Source: Actinomadura coerulea (GTDB lineage: Bacteria; Actinomycetota; Actinomycetes; Streptosporangiales; Streptosporangiaceae). From it: 64,000 nucleotides of DNA. A program made the translations under genes and the position numbers. The stretch covers positions 1,426,001 through 1,490,000 of the forward strand of contig NZ_JACHMQ010000001.1 of assembly GCF_014208105.1 (NCBI RefSeq), in the 5' to 3' direction. This document shows, piece after piece, positions 1-8,697 of the stretch (position 1 is the first letter of the stretch; every line of letters begins with the position of its first letter). The notes beneath the pieces were generated by a model, which was not told the DNA's origin, did not search any database, and was given only the letters and a program-made list of their open reading frames with translations.

Positions 1-1
1 T

Positions 2-745
2 TCCAAATGGGCGACGACCAAGCACAAGAAGGCGGCCCTCGACGCCAAGCGGGGCAAGCTCTTCGCCAAGCTGATCAAGAACATCGAGGTGGCGGCCCGC
101 ACGGGCGGCGGCGACCCCGACGCGAACCCCACCCTCTACGACGCCATCTACAAGGCGAAGAAGAACTCGGTCCCGAACGACAACATCGAGCGCGCCCGCA
201 AGCGGGGCGCCGGTGAGGAGGCCGGGGGCGCCGACTGGCAGAACATCACCTACGAGGGCTACGCCCCGGGCGGTGTCGCCGTGCTCATCGAGTGCCTGAC
301 CGACAACCGCAACCGGGCCGCCTCCGAGGTCCGGGTCGCCCTGACCCGCAACGGCGGCTCCCTCGCCGACCCGGGCTCGGTCTCCTACATGTTCAACCGC
401 AAGGGCGTCGTGATCGTCCCCAAGGCGGGCACCAGCGAGGACGACGTGATGATGGCCGTCCTGGACGCCGGAGCCGAGGAGGTCAACGACCTCGACGAGG
501 AGAACTTCGAGGTCGTGAGCGAGGCCGGCGACCTGGTCGCGGTCCGCTCGGCGCTGGTGGACGCCGGGATCGACTACGAGTCGGCGGAGAGCAAGTTCCT
601 GCCGAGCGTCACCGTCCCGCTCGACGAGGACAACGCCAAGAAGGTGTTCCGGCTGCTGGACGCCCTGGAGGACTCCGACGACGTCCAGGAGGTCTACGCC
701 AACTTCGACGTGAGCGACGAGGTCATGGCCTCCATCGACGCCTGA
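2..745 (+). CDS. YebC/PmpR family translation/transcription regulator, 5' partial
   Basis: The open frame enters from the left edge at [12 protein letters not shown], which is the conserved start of YebC (MSGHSKWAT...), so only about four residues are missing. The visible 247 residues match the family length of about 250. The family (TACO1 in mitochondria) was long annotated as DNA-binding regulators; some members act on ribosomes stalled at proline-rich stretches. Conserved blocks seen are the lysine-rich N-terminal bundle, [16 protein letters not shown], and the [10 protein letters not shown] segment. It lies just upstream of the ruv genes, as in most actinobacteria, separated from them by the Eis-like gene. 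Family assignment is secure; molecular role is inferred. Confidence 0.95.
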   Translation, partial: SKWATTKHKKAALDAKRGKLFAKLIKNIEVAARTGGGDPDANPTLYDAIYKAKKNSVPNDNIERARKRGAGEEAGGADWQNITYEGYAPGGVAVLIECLTDNRNRAASEVRVALTRNGGSLADPGSVSYMFNRKGVVIVPKAGTSEDDVMMAVLDAGAEEVNDLDEENFEVVSEAGDLVAVRSALVDAGIDYESAESKFLPSVTVPLDEDNAKKVFRLLDALEDSDDVQEVYANFDVSDEVMASIDA

Positions 746-828
746 CGCGCCGTCGCACCGCGAACGCCGCCGCCGCCCGCCCGGGTGCGGCGGCGTTCCC
801 GTCGGCGCCGTCGCATACGGTCTGGATC

Positions 829-1980
829 ATGGAGATTCGCGCTCTCGCACCTGACGAGGCGGACACCGTCCGCGACATCCGGGCCCGCGCCTTCGGGCCG
901 CTGCCCGACGAGGTGTGGGCGCGGCGGTCCCGCCTGGTCCGGCAGTCGGCGGAGGCGGGGAGGCAGTTCGCCGGCCTCGACGGCGGCGCGGTCGTCGCCA
1001 CGGGGGCCCTGCTCGACATGACGCAGTGGTGGCACGGGCGGGCGGTCCCGGCGGCCGGCGTCAGCGCGATCACGGTGGCCCCCGAGGAGCGCGGCCGGGG
1101 GCTCGGCCGACGCCTGATGTCGGACCTGCTGGAGCGGTGCGCCGATCTCGGCCACCCGCTCGCCATGCTCTATCCGGCCACGACGCGGCTCTACCGGTCG
1201 CTCGGCTGGGAGCACGCGGGGGGCTGGCACCACGTCGACCTGTCCACCGAGGCCCTGCGCACGATCGCGGCCGAGCGGGTCCCCGTCCGCAGGGCCGGGC
1301 CCGGCGACGCCGCGGAGGTGGCCGCCGTGGTCGGCGGCACGCACCGGACCGCGCTCGACTCCGGCCCGGTCGGCTGGCCCGAGGCGAGGTGGCGCGTGCT
1401 TCTGGACGACCCGGACGCCTACCACTACCTGGCCGAGGACGGGTTCCTCTCCTACCGCTGGGCGGAGGGCAACGCCGGGCTGGAGGTCTCGCGACTCGTC
1501 GCCTCGTCCGAGAGGACGCTGAGGGCCCTGTGGGCCATCGTCGGGTCCGGTTCGTCCACCGCCGAGTCGGTGCGGGCCTGCGTGTCGCCGATGGACCCGG
1601 TGCTGTGGCTGCCGCGCGAGCGCGAGCGCGAGGCCGTCCACCGCTCCCAGTGGATGCTGCGGGTGGTCGACGCGCCCGCGGCGATCGCGGCGCGCGGCTA
1701 CCCGGCCGGGGTGGCCGCCGGCGTGCCGCTGGAGATAGACGATCCCCAGCGTCCGGCCAACTCGGGCCACTGGCGCCTGGAGATCGAGGACGGACGGGGA
1801 CGGCTGGAGCGCTCCGCCGCCGGCTCCGGCGCCGTGCGCCTCGGACCGCGCGGCCTGTCGGCCCTCTACTGCGGGATCCCGGTGCCGACCCTGCGCCGCG
1901 CCGGGCTGCTGGAGGGCGGCGACGCGGAGGCGCTCGGGGCCGCCTTCGCGGCCACGCCGTTCTCACTGGATTACTTCTGA
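829..1980 (+). CDS. Eis-like GNAT family N-acetyltransferase
   Basis: 383-residue protein with the two-GNAT plus sterol-carrier-like architecture of the Eis (enhanced intracellular survival) family. The first GNAT domain shows the acetyl-CoA loop [10 protein letters not shown] near residues 86-95 and a conserved YRSLGW motif with Tyr122, at the position of the catalytic Tyr126 of mycobacterial Eis. The protein ends in Phe, as does Eis, whose terminal carboxylate takes part in catalysis. Eis enzymes acetylate several amines of aminoglycosides and also protein lysines; the natural substrate here cannot be read from sequence. The ATG at 829 lies 84 bp after yebC with no strong ribosome-binding site. 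It separates yebC from ruvC, a position not usual in the core gene order. Confidence 0.85.
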   Translation: MEIRALAPDEADTVRDIRARAFGPLPDEVWARRSRLVRQSAEAGRQFAGLDGGAVVATGALLDMTQWWHGRAVPAAGVSAITVAPEERGRGLGRRLMSDLLERCADLGHPLAMLYPATTRLYRSLGWEHAGGWHHVDLSTEALRTIAAERVPVRRAGPGDAAEVAAVVGGTHRTALDSGPVGWPEARWRVLLDDPDAYHYLAEDGFLSYRWAEGNAGLEVSRLVASSERTLRALWAIVGSGSSTAESVRACVSPMDPVLWLPREREREAVHRSQWMLRVVDAPAAIAARGYPAGVAAGVPLEIDDPQRPANSGHWRLEIEDGRGRLERSAAGSGAVRLGPRGLSALYCGIPVPTLRRAGLLEGGDAEALGAAFAATPFSLDYF

Positions 1981-2035
1981 CCGGCCGCGCGGATTGATAG
2001 CGTTGGCGGCCGAACAGATGATCGAAGGAGCGGCC

Positions 2036-2611
2036 GTGCGGGTGATGGGGGTGGACCCCGGGCTCACCCGGTGCGGGGTCGGGGTCGTCGAGGGCGCCCC
2101 GGGGAAGCGGCTGCACCTGGTGCACGTGTCGGTCGTGCGGACCGCCCCCGACGAGGACCATGCCCTGCGCCTGCTGGGCGTCGAGACGGGCATCGCGGCC
2201 GTCATGGACGAGCTGCGCCCCGACGCCGTCGCCGTCGAGCGCGTGTTCTCCCAGCACAACGTGCGGACCGTGATGGGCACGGCCCAGGCCGCCGGGATCG
2301 CCATGCTGCTGGCCGCCCGGCGGGGCCTGCCCGTCGCGCTGCACACGCCCAGTGAGGCCAAGGCCGCCGTCACCGGGAACGGCCGCGCCGACAAGGCGCA
2401 GGTGACCAGGATGGTGACCCGGCTGCTGTCCCTGGAGACGGCGCCGAAGCCGGCGGACGCCGCGGACGCGCTCGCCCTGGCGATCTGCCACGTCTGGCGT
2501 GGGGGAGCGCAGCGGCGGCTCGCGCACGCGCAGGTGTCGCGCGTCGAGGAGGCGGCCAGGGCCGAACGGGAGCGGCTCGCCGCCCGGAGCAGAGGAGGAA
2601 ACGTCCAGTGA
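2036..2611 (+). CDS. ruvC: Holliday junction endonuclease RuvC
   Basis: 191-residue crossover-junction resolvase that cuts Holliday junctions after RuvAB branch migration. The RNase H-like fold is recognisable from the first acidic residue in MGVDPG (Asp7), the second in VERVFS (Glu68) and the C-terminal [12 protein letters not shown] helix that carries the last acidic residues. The GTG at 2036 is chosen because GAAGGAG lies five bases upstream and the protein then starts at the conserved VMGVDPG strand; an upstream in-frame start at 1994 would add an unconserved leader. The stop overlaps the ruvA start by four bases (GTGA), so translation is probably coupled. Confidence 0.96.
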   Translation: MRVMGVDPGLTRCGVGVVEGAPGKRLHLVHVSVVRTAPDEDHALRLLGVETGIAAVMDELRPDAVAVERVFSQHNVRTVMGTAQAAGIAMLLAARRGLPVALHTPSEAKAAVTGNGRADKAQVTRMVTRLLSLETAPKPADAADALALAICHVWRGGAQRRLAHAQVSRVEEAARAERERLAARSRGGNVQ

Positions 2612-3216
2612 TCGCCTTCGTCAGCGGCCGGGTGGCCGCGGCCGGTCCCGACGGGGCGGTGATCGACGTGCACGGCGTCGGCCTCTCGCTGCAGTGCAGC
2701 CCCGCCACGCTGGCCGGCCTGCGGGTCGGGGAGCAGGCGCGGGTGCCGACCTCCCTCGTCGTCCGCGAGGACTCCCTCACGCTGTTCGGCTTCGCCGACG
2801 ACGACGAGCGCACCGTCTTCGAGCTGCTCCAGACCGCCAGCGGCGTCGGGCCCCGCCTCGCCCTGGCGATGCTGGCGGTCCACTCGCCGAACGCGCTGCG
2901 CCGCGCCGTGTCCACCGAGGACGTGACGGCGCTCACCAAGGTGCCCGGCATCGGCAAGAAGGGCGCGCAGCGCATCGTCCTGGAACTGCGGGACCGCCTC
3001 GGCGGCCCGGTCGGCGACGACGGCGGCGACCTGCGCGCGCCCGCGCGCGCCGAGCCGTGGCGCCAGCAGGTGCAGATGGGCCTGGTCAACCTCGGCTGGT
3101 CGGCCAAGGACGCCGACTCCGCCGTGGACGCGGTCGCGGCCGAGCTCGACGGCGGCGAGACGCCCCCGGTCGCGGCCCTGCTGAGGTCGGCTCTGAAGAA
3201 GCTGAGCAAGCAGTGA
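2608..3216 (+). CDS. ruvA: Holliday junction branch migration protein RuvA
   Basis: 202 residues, the normal size of RuvA, the tetrameric junction-binding subunit that positions RuvB rings on a four-way junction. Domain I is the OB-fold with [20 protein letters not shown] at the N terminus. Domain II carries two helix-hairpin-helix motifs, seen as [13 protein letters not shown] and [13 protein letters not shown]. Domain III at the C terminus (about residues 145-202) is the RuvB-contacting three-helix bundle after a flexible acidic linker. The GTG start overlaps ruvC by four bases and has AGGAGG 5-10 bases upstream. It is the middle gene of the ruvCAB operon. Confidence 0.97.
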   Translation: MIAFVSGRVAAAGPDGAVIDVHGVGLSLQCSPATLAGLRVGEQARVPTSLVVREDSLTLFGFADDDERTVFELLQTASGVGPRLALAMLAVHSPNALRRAVSTEDVTALTKVPGIGKKGAQRIVLELRDRLGGPVGDDGGDLRAPARAEPWRQQVQMGLVNLGWSAKDADSAVDAVAAELDGGETPPVAALLRSALKKLSKQ

Positions 3217-3245
3217 TGGATCCCGGGGAGGCGCGGGGAGCGGGG

Positions 3246-4319
3246 ATGAGCGGGCCCGACGAGACAGGGCGGCTGGTGTCGGCGGACGCCGACGGGGTCG
3301 AGGAGCAGCAGATCGAGGCCGCGCTGCGGCCGAAGAAGCTGGACGACTTCGTCGGGCAGGAGCGGGTCCGCGAGCAGCTCTCGCTGGTGCTGCACGGCGC
3401 ACTGGGGCGCGGCCGGACCCCCGACCACGTGCTGCTCTCGGGCGGGCCCGGGCTCGGCAAGACCACCCTCGCCATGATCATCGCCACGGAGCTGGGGCAG
3501 CCGCTGCGGATCTCCTCGGGTCCGGCGATCGAGCGGGCCGGCGACCTCGCGGCCGTGCTGTCGACCCTCGCCGAGGGCGAGGTGCTGTTCCTGGACGAGA
3601 TCCACCGGCTGGCGCGGCCCGCCGAGGAGATGCTCTACATGGCGATGGAGGACTTCCGCGTCGACGTCGTCGTGGGCAAGGGCCCCGGGGCGACGGCGAT
3701 CCCGCTCGACATCGCGCCTTTCACGCTGGTGGGGGCCACGACGCGGGCGGGCATGCTGCCCGGCCCGCTGCGCGACCGGTTCGGCTTCGTCGCGCACATG
3801 GACTTCTACGAGCCCGCCGAGCTGGAGATCATCGTCCGCCGGTCGGCCCGGCTGCTGGACGTGGAGATCGCCGATGACGCCGCCGCCGAGGTCGCCGGGC
3901 GCTCGCGCGGCACGCCCCGCATCGCCAACCGGCTGCTGCGCCGCGTCCGCGACTATGCCGAGGTCCGCGCCGACGGCGTGGTCACGCGGGAATCGGCCCG
4001 CGCGGCCCTGGCGTTGTACGAGGTGGACGAACGGGGCCTTGACCGGCTCGACCGTTCCGTCCTGGAGTCGCTGATGCGCAAGTTCGGCGGCGGGCCGGTG
4101 GGCCTGTCGACGCTGGCCGTGTCAGTGGGGGAGGAGCCCGAGACCGTCGAGGTCGTCGCGGAGCCGTTCCTCGTCCGGCAGGGGCTGCTCGCCAGGACCC
4201 CGCGCGGAAGGGTCGCCACCGCGGCGGCGTGGGCGCACCTGGGGCTTCCCCAGCCGCCGACGGCGCCGATGGCGGGCACCCTGTTCGACCTGGACAGGGA
4301 CGCCGGCCGGACGGAATAG
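3246..4319 (+). CDS. ruvB: Holliday junction DNA helicase RuvB
   Basis: 357-residue AAA+ motor that drives branch migration with RuvA. The Walker A motif GGPGLGKTT is at residues 66-74, Walker B is LFLDEIH near residue 116, sensor 1 lies in VGATTRAG, and the arginine finger lies in GPLRDRFG. The C-terminal winged helix ([17 protein letters not shown]) is complete. I chose ATG 3246 because GGGGAG sits five bases upstream and the product begins like other RuvB proteins (RLVSADAD). An in-frame ATG at 3216 overlaps the ruvA stop (TGATG) and would add ten residues; it lacks a clear ribosome-binding site. Confidence 0.96.
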   Translation: MSGPDETGRLVSADADGVEEQQIEAALRPKKLDDFVGQERVREQLSLVLHGALGRGRTPDHVLLSGGPGLGKTTLAMIIATELGQPLRISSGPAIERAGDLAAVLSTLAEGEVLFLDEIHRLARPAEEMLYMAMEDFRVDVVVGKGPGATAIPLDIAPFTLVGATTRAGMLPGPLRDRFGFVAHMDFYEPAELEIIVRRSARLLDVEIADDAAAEVAGRSRGTPRIANRLLRRVRDYAEVRADGVVTRESARAALALYEVDERGLDRLDRSVLESLMRKFGGGPVGLSTLAVSVGEEPETVEVVAEPFLVRQGLLARTPRGRVATAAAWAHLGLPQPPTAPMAGTLFDLDRDAGRTE

Positions 4320-4372
4320 TGATCATCTGATAACGGGTTGGGAACTTCCCGGCGTCACCGATCGTCGCCTCG

Positions 4373-4401
4373 TTGCCGGGGTCTCGCGTACTCTCTAGAC
4401 T
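4373..4401 (+). promoter_or_regulatory. Candidate sigma-A-type promoter for yajC-secD-secF
   Basis: TTGCCG at 4373-4378 and TAGACT at 4396-4401 are separated by exactly 17 bases. They lie in the 178-bp gap between ruvB and yajC, about 90 bases before the yajC start. Spacing and the TAGACT hexamer fit the vegetative actinobacterial consensus. Transcription start not known. Confidence 0.6.
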
Positions 4402-4497
4402 CCGGGACTTGGTTCACCGTCTCCAGCCGGCGGTCCCGTTGCACGTGACCGGTCTGGTCACAGGCTGGGCAATCGACATCGGAAGGATGCCCCAGTA

Positions 4498-5034
4498 ATG
4501 GGCAGCGACATGATTCTCGCGGCGAACTCCGGCGGTAGCGGGGCTTTCAACCTGCTCCTGCTCCTCGCCGTGCCACTGGTCTTCTACTTCCTGCTGATCC
4601 GGCCGCAGAGCAGGCGCCGGAAAGAGCAGATGCAGATGCAGAACGCCATGGAACCGGGCGCTCGCGTCCTCACGACCAGCGGCATCCGCGCGACCGTCGT
4701 GTCGGTCGACGACGACGGCATCGTTCTGGAGATCGCCGACGGCGTCGAGGTCCGGTTCGTCAAGCAGGCCGTGATGCAGGTCCTCAAGGACGACGAGCCC
4801 GAGGAGCTCGACGACGAGCACGACGGCGACGACGAGCCCGCCGAGGAGGAGGACGGCGACCGCGTCGACCTGTCCAAGGACGGCTCCGAGGTCGACCTGT
4901 CCAAGGACGGCTCCGAGGTCGACCTGTCCAAGGACGGCGACGACGAGGCCGCGGACACCGCGGGCGAGGACGGCGAGCCCGAGTCCAAGCCGAAGGGGAA
5001 GGCGAAGGTCGAGGCGGGCGACAAGCCCGCCTGA
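4498..5034 (+). CDS. yajC: Sec translocase accessory subunit YajC with long acidic tail
   Basis: 178 residues. Residues 18-37 (FNLLLLLAVPLVFYFLLIRP) form the single membrane helix and the RPQ hallmark of YajC; the KOW-like cytoplasmic domain with GARVLTTSGIRATVVSV follows. YajC joins SecDF at the SecYEG channel. The bacterial protein is usually 85-130 residues. Here the extra C-terminal part is a strongly acidic tail containing a threefold VDLSKDGSE repeat, then a Lys/Glu/Pro-rich end. GGAAGGA lies about ten bases before the ATG at 4498; an alternative ATG at 4510 would remove four residues. First gene of the yajC-secD-secF operon. Confidence 0.92.
   Translation: MGSDMILAANSGGSGAFNLLLLLAVPLVFYFLLIRPQSRRRKEQMQMQNAMEPGARVLTTSGIRATVVSVDDDGIVLEIADGVEVRFVKQAVMQVLKDDEPEELDDEHDGDDEPAEEEDGDRVDLSKDGSEVDLSKDGSEVDLSKDGDDEAADTAGEDGEPESKPKGKAKVEAGDKPA
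4864..4938 (+). repeat. In-frame 27-bp tandem repeat inside yajC
   Basis: Two identical 27-bp copies (4864-4890, 4891-4917) and a third truncated to 21 bp (4918-4938) encode VDLSKDGSE, VDLSKDGSE, VDLSKDG. The copies appear identical at the DNA level, which suggests recent slippage or duplication. The copy number is likely to vary between strains. Confidence 0.9.
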
Positions 5035-5076
5035 CCCCTCTCACGGCGACGATTACGACGGGAAGTACGACGACAA

Positions 5077-6885
5077 GTGGCTCCGCCCAAGAATGCTCCC
5101 AAGCCCGGGCGCACGCTCCTCGCGCTCTTCGCGATCATGGTGGTCATGGCCGGTCTGGCGGTCTGGCAGGGGCAGACGAAGCCCAAGCTGGGCCTGGACC
5201 TCGCCGGCGGGACGACCGTGACGCTCACGGCCAAGACCGTGAACGGCAAGAACCCCCCGGCGAACCAGATGGACCAGGCCGTCAAGATCATGACGAAGCG
5301 CGTCAATGGTCTGGGGGTGTCCGACGCCGAGGTCGCCAAGCAGGGCAGCAACAACATCGTGGTGAACGTCCCCGGTGAGGGGCAGGGCCGCGTCGTCAAC
5401 CTGATCGGGACGACGGCCAAGCTGCAGTTCCGCCAGGTGTTCGCGGTGGCCGACGGGAAGCCGTCGACCGGGGCGGCGCCCGCCCCGTCCCCCAGCCCGT
5501 CGAAGAGCGCGGGGGAGAAGAAGGACGGGAGCAAGAGCCCGTCGCCGTCCGCGTCGGCCTCCCCCTCGGGGGGCGCGTCGCCGTCGGCGTCGTCAACTCC
5601 GCGCGGCAGGGCCCTGTCGGGGGCGATGACGGCCCCGACGCCCAAGCCGTCCGGGTCGGCCGCGCCGTCCGCCGCGCCGTCGGCGTCGTCGCCGCTGGGC
5701 CAGCCGTCCGGCCGGCCCACGGCTCCCACGCAGGAGTACCCGGGCGTCACCGACAAGGCCGTGATCAGCCAGTTCGAGGCGCTGAACTGCTACGGCGGCG
5801 ACCGGCGGGCCCCGGGGTCCAACGACCCGAACCGCAAGTTCGTCGCCGCCTGCGACCAGGACGAGGAGAGCGGCCAGGCCGCCAAGTACATCCTCGGCCC
5901 GGTCCGGGTCCTGGGCGAGAGCGTCTCCTCGGCGAGCGCGATGCCGCCGAACGCGCAGCAGGGCCAGGCCAGCTGGTCGGTCTCGCTGAAGTTCAACGGC
6001 ACGGGCGCCCGCCAGTTCGGCGAGGTCACCACCGCCGCGTCCCAGGCCTACCAGCAGAACCCGTCCTCCCCGCAGGCGCAGGTCGCGATCGTGCTGGACG
6101 GCCAGGTCGTCTCCGCGCCCAGCATCCGCGAGGGCGCCATCACCGGCGGCACCGCCAGCATCGACGGTCCGCCCGACAGCTTCAACGAGCAGTACGCCAC
6201 CGACCTCGCCAACGTGCTCAAGTACGGGGCGCTGCCGCTGGAGTTCAAGCAGAGCTCCATCGACGAGGTGTCGTCCACGCTGGGCTCCGACCAGCTGACC
6301 GGCGGGCTGATCGCCGGCGCGATCGGGCTCGGCCTGGTGGTGCTCTACTGCCTGTTCTACTACCGGGGCCTCGGCGTGGTGGCGGTCACCAGCCTGGTCG
6401 TGGCGTCGGTCATCACCTACGAGGCGGTGGTGATCCTCGGTGAGGGGATGGGCTTCCGGCTCTCCCTGCCGCACATCATCGGCCTGATCGTGTCCATCGG
6501 CATCACCGCCGACTCGTTCATCGTCTACTTCGAGCGGCTGAGGGACGAGCTGCGGGCCGGGCGCAAGCTGCGCTCGTCGGTGGAGAACGCCTGGAAGCGG
6601 GCGCGGCGCACGATCCTCGTCGCCGACGCCGTCACCTTCCTCGCGGCGCTGGTGCTGTACTTCCTCGCGGTCGGCGGCGTGGCCGGGTTCGCGTTCGCGA
6701 TGGGCCTCACCACGCTCATCGACGTCGTCGTGGTGTTCTTCTTCACCAAGCCGATGGTCGCGCTGCTGGCGCGCACGAGCTTCTTCGGACGCGGGCATCC
6801 GATGTCCGGACTCGATCCGAGGCGCCTGCACAAGCCGCAGGACACCTCCGCCCCAGCCGCCCGCACGACGAGCCAGGAGGCCTGA
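5077..6885 (+). CDS. secD: Protein translocase subunit SecD
   Basis: 602 residues; the RND-type subunit that pulls exported proteins from the Sec channel using the proton gradient. TM1 is at residues 13-31, followed by the D1 motif region LGLDLAGGT. The periplasmic P1 domain is interrupted at residues 128-220 by a low-complexity stretch of Pro, Ser and Ala, longer than in most SecD proteins. The C-terminal five membrane helices begin at GGLIAGAIGLGLVVLYC and include the SIGITADSFIVYFERLRDE motif. The GTG at 5077 has GGAAG eleven bases upstream. secF starts two bases after the stop. Confidence 0.96.
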   Translation: MAPPKNAPKPGRTLLALFAIMVVMAGLAVWQGQTKPKLGLDLAGGTTVTLTAKTVNGKNPPANQMDQAVKIMTKRVNGLGVSDAEVAKQGSNNIVVNVPGEGQGRVVNLIGTTAKLQFRQVFAVADGKPSTGAAPAPSPSPSKSAGEKKDGSKSPSPSASASPSGGASPSASSTPRGRALSGAMTAPTPKPSGSAAPSAAPSASSPLGQPSGRPTAPTQEYPGVTDKAVISQFEALNCYGGDRRAPGSNDPNRKFVAACDQDEESGQAAKYILGPVRVLGESVSSASAMPPNAQQGQASWSVSLKFNGTGARQFGEVTTAASQAYQQNPSSPQAQVAIVLDGQVVSAPSIREGAITGGTASIDGPPDSFNEQYATDLANVLKYGALPLEFKQSSIDEVSSTLGSDQLTGGLIAGAIGLGLVVLYCLFYYRGLGVVAVTSLVVASVITYEAVVILGEGMGFRLSLPHIIGLIVSIGITADSFIVYFERLRDELRAGRKLRSSVENAWKRARRTILVADAVTFLAALVLYFLAVGGVAGFAFAMGLTTLIDVVVVFFFTKPMVALLARTSFFGRGHPMSGLDPRRLHKPQDTSAPAARTTSQEA

Positions 6886-6887
6886 GC

Positions 6888-8057
6888 ATGGGAACGCGTG
6901 CGGCCATCTCCCGGATCTACCGGGGCGAGATCAGCGCGGACATCGTCGGCCGGCCGAAGATCTGGTACACGATCTCCGGGCTGCTGCTGGCGCTGTCGAT
7001 CGCGGGCCTGCTGGTGCAGGGCCTGAACTTCGGCGTGGAGTTCAAGGGCGGCTCCGTCTTCACCTTCAAGGCGCCGAGCGCCTCGATCGAGCAGGTGCGC
7101 GGCGCCGTCACCGACGGCGGCGCCCACCAGGTGATCGTGCAGAAGGCGGGCGGCGACTGGCGGGTCACGACCGAGAGCCTGTCCTCCGACCAGGTCACCG
7201 AGGTCAAGACGAGCGTCTCCAAAGAGCTGACCGTCCCCGCCGACAAGGTCAGCACGCAGGTCGTCGGCGCCTCGTGGGGCGGTGAGATCCAGAAGAAGGC
7301 CTGGCAGGCGCTGCTGGTCTTCATGGTCCTGATCATCGCCTACCTGTCGGTGGCGTTCGAGTGGCGGATGGCCGTGGCCGCGGTCGTGGCGCTCGTCCAC
7401 GACCTGGTGATCACGGCGGGCATCTACGCCTGGTCCGGCTTCGAGGTGACCCCGGCCACGCTGCTCGGCTTCCTGACGATCCTCGGCTACTCGCTGTACG
7501 ACGCGGTCGTCGTCTTCGACATGATCAAGGAGGTCACCAAGCCGCTCGGCCCGACCTCCAGGACGACCTACAGCGAGGCGGCCAACCAGGCGCTCAGCAG
7601 CACGCTGGTCCGGTCGCTGAACACCTCGCTGGTGGCGATCCTGCCCGTCGGCGCGATCCTGTTCATCGGCACGACGCTGTTCGGCGCCGGCACGCTGAAG
7701 GACCTGTCGCTGGCCCTGTTCGTCGGCATGATCGTCGGAACGTACTCCTCGATCTGCGTGGCGACGCCGCTGCTCGTCCAGTTCAAGGAGCGCGAGCCGA
7801 AGTACAAGCAGATCCGGCAGAACATCGCCCGGCGCGAGCAGAGCTCCAAGCGGACGTCGAAGGCCAAGGTCAGCGCCGGGGCCGGCGCCTCCTCGCCCAG
7901 CGCGGGGGAGAACGGCCCGTCCGACGACGACGGCGGCGGAGACCAGCAGGGCACCCCCGAGATCCGCAGCACGGTCACCGTGCGGAAGGTCGTGCAGAGC
8001 GGGTCGCGGCAGCAGCCGAAGCGCGGGTCGCGGCAGCAGCGCCGCGGCGGCAAGTAG
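6888..8057 (+). CDS. secF: Protein translocase subunit SecF
   Basis: 389 residues; partner of SecD in the Sec accessory complex of the plasma membrane. TM1 lies near residues 29-47 (SGLLLALSIAGLLVQGLNF) and is followed by the GVEFKGG motif typical of SecF. Five more helices follow, with LTILGYSLYDAVVVFDMIKE matching the conserved RND motif of SecF TM4. The C-terminal 90 residues are a charged cytoplasmic tail with Gly/Ser/Lys-rich sequence ending in repeated GSRQQ units. The ATG follows secD after two bases, with AGGAGGCCTGAGC before it. Confidence 0.96.
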   Translation: MGTRAAISRIYRGEISADIVGRPKIWYTISGLLLALSIAGLLVQGLNFGVEFKGGSVFTFKAPSASIEQVRGAVTDGGAHQVIVQKAGGDWRVTTESLSSDQVTEVKTSVSKELTVPADKVSTQVVGASWGGEIQKKAWQALLVFMVLIIAYLSVAFEWRMAVAAVVALVHDLVITAGIYAWSGFEVTPATLLGFLTILGYSLYDAVVVFDMIKEVTKPLGPTSRTTYSEAANQALSSTLVRSLNTSLVAILPVGAILFIGTTLFGAGTLKDLSLALFVGMIVGTYSSICVATPLLVQFKEREPKYKQIRQNIARREQSSKRTSKAKVSAGAGASSPSAGENGPSDDDGGGDQQGTPEIRSTVTVRKVVQSGSRQQPKRGSRQQRRGGK

Positions 8058-8069
8058 GGCGGGGACGCA

Positions 8070-8594
8070 GTGGACCTCGGCAAGCTGATCCAGGAGCGGA
8101 TCCGCGACATCCCCGACTATCCCAAGCAGGGGGTGATGTTCAAGGACATCACCCCCCTGCTGGCCGACCATGTGGCGTTCGCCGGGGTGGTCGACGCCGT
8201 GGTGAACCACCACGGCCGCGGCACCATCGACAAGATCGTCGGTATCGAGGCCCGCGGGTTCATCCTCGCCGCGCCCGTCGCCTACCACTTCGGGGCGGGC
8301 TTCGTCCCGGTGCGCAAGAAGGGGAAACTGCCCTCGGCGACGGACGCGGAGACCTATGATCTCGAGTACGGGAGCGAGACGATCGAGATCCACCTCGACG
8401 CCTTCGACCCCGGCGACCGGGTACTGATCGTCGACGACGTCCTGGCCACCGGGGGCACGGCCAGGGCCGCCGCCGAACTCGTCCGGCGGGGCGGCGGAGA
8501 AGTCGTCGGGCTGTCGGTCCTCCTTGAGCTGTCGTTCCTGCACGGACGCGACAAGCTGGGGAATCTGGACGTTCACTCCCTGGTTACGGTCTAG
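8070..8594 (+). CDS. apt: Adenine phosphoribosyltransferase
   Basis: 174 residues, type I phosphoribosyltransferase that salvages adenine plus PRPP to AMP. The PRPP-binding motif VLIVDDVLATGGTA is intact, and the adenine-specific YPKQGVMFKDITPLL segment and the GIEARGFI loop are present. Length is normal for bacterial Apt (170-180). The GTG at 8070 starts 12 bases after secF and is preceded by GCGGGGA. Placement between secF and rel is the common actinobacterial order and joins purine salvage to the purine-nucleotide alarmone gene. Confidence 0.96.
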   Translation: MDLGKLIQERIRDIPDYPKQGVMFKDITPLLADHVAFAGVVDAVVNHHGRGTIDKIVGIEARGFILAAPVAYHFGAGFVPVRKKGKLPSATDAETYDLEYGSETIEIHLDAFDPGDRVLIVDDVLATGGTARAAAELVRRGGGEVVGLSVLLELSFLHGRDKLGNLDVHSLVTV

Positions 8595-8697
8595 TACGAA
8601 ATAGGGCCGGATACACTGACGCCATCAGGGTCCGGCGGGAACGGGCGCGGCCCGCGCGAACGAGCGGTGCGGCGCCCGGGTGGACTAGGGAGGCTGG

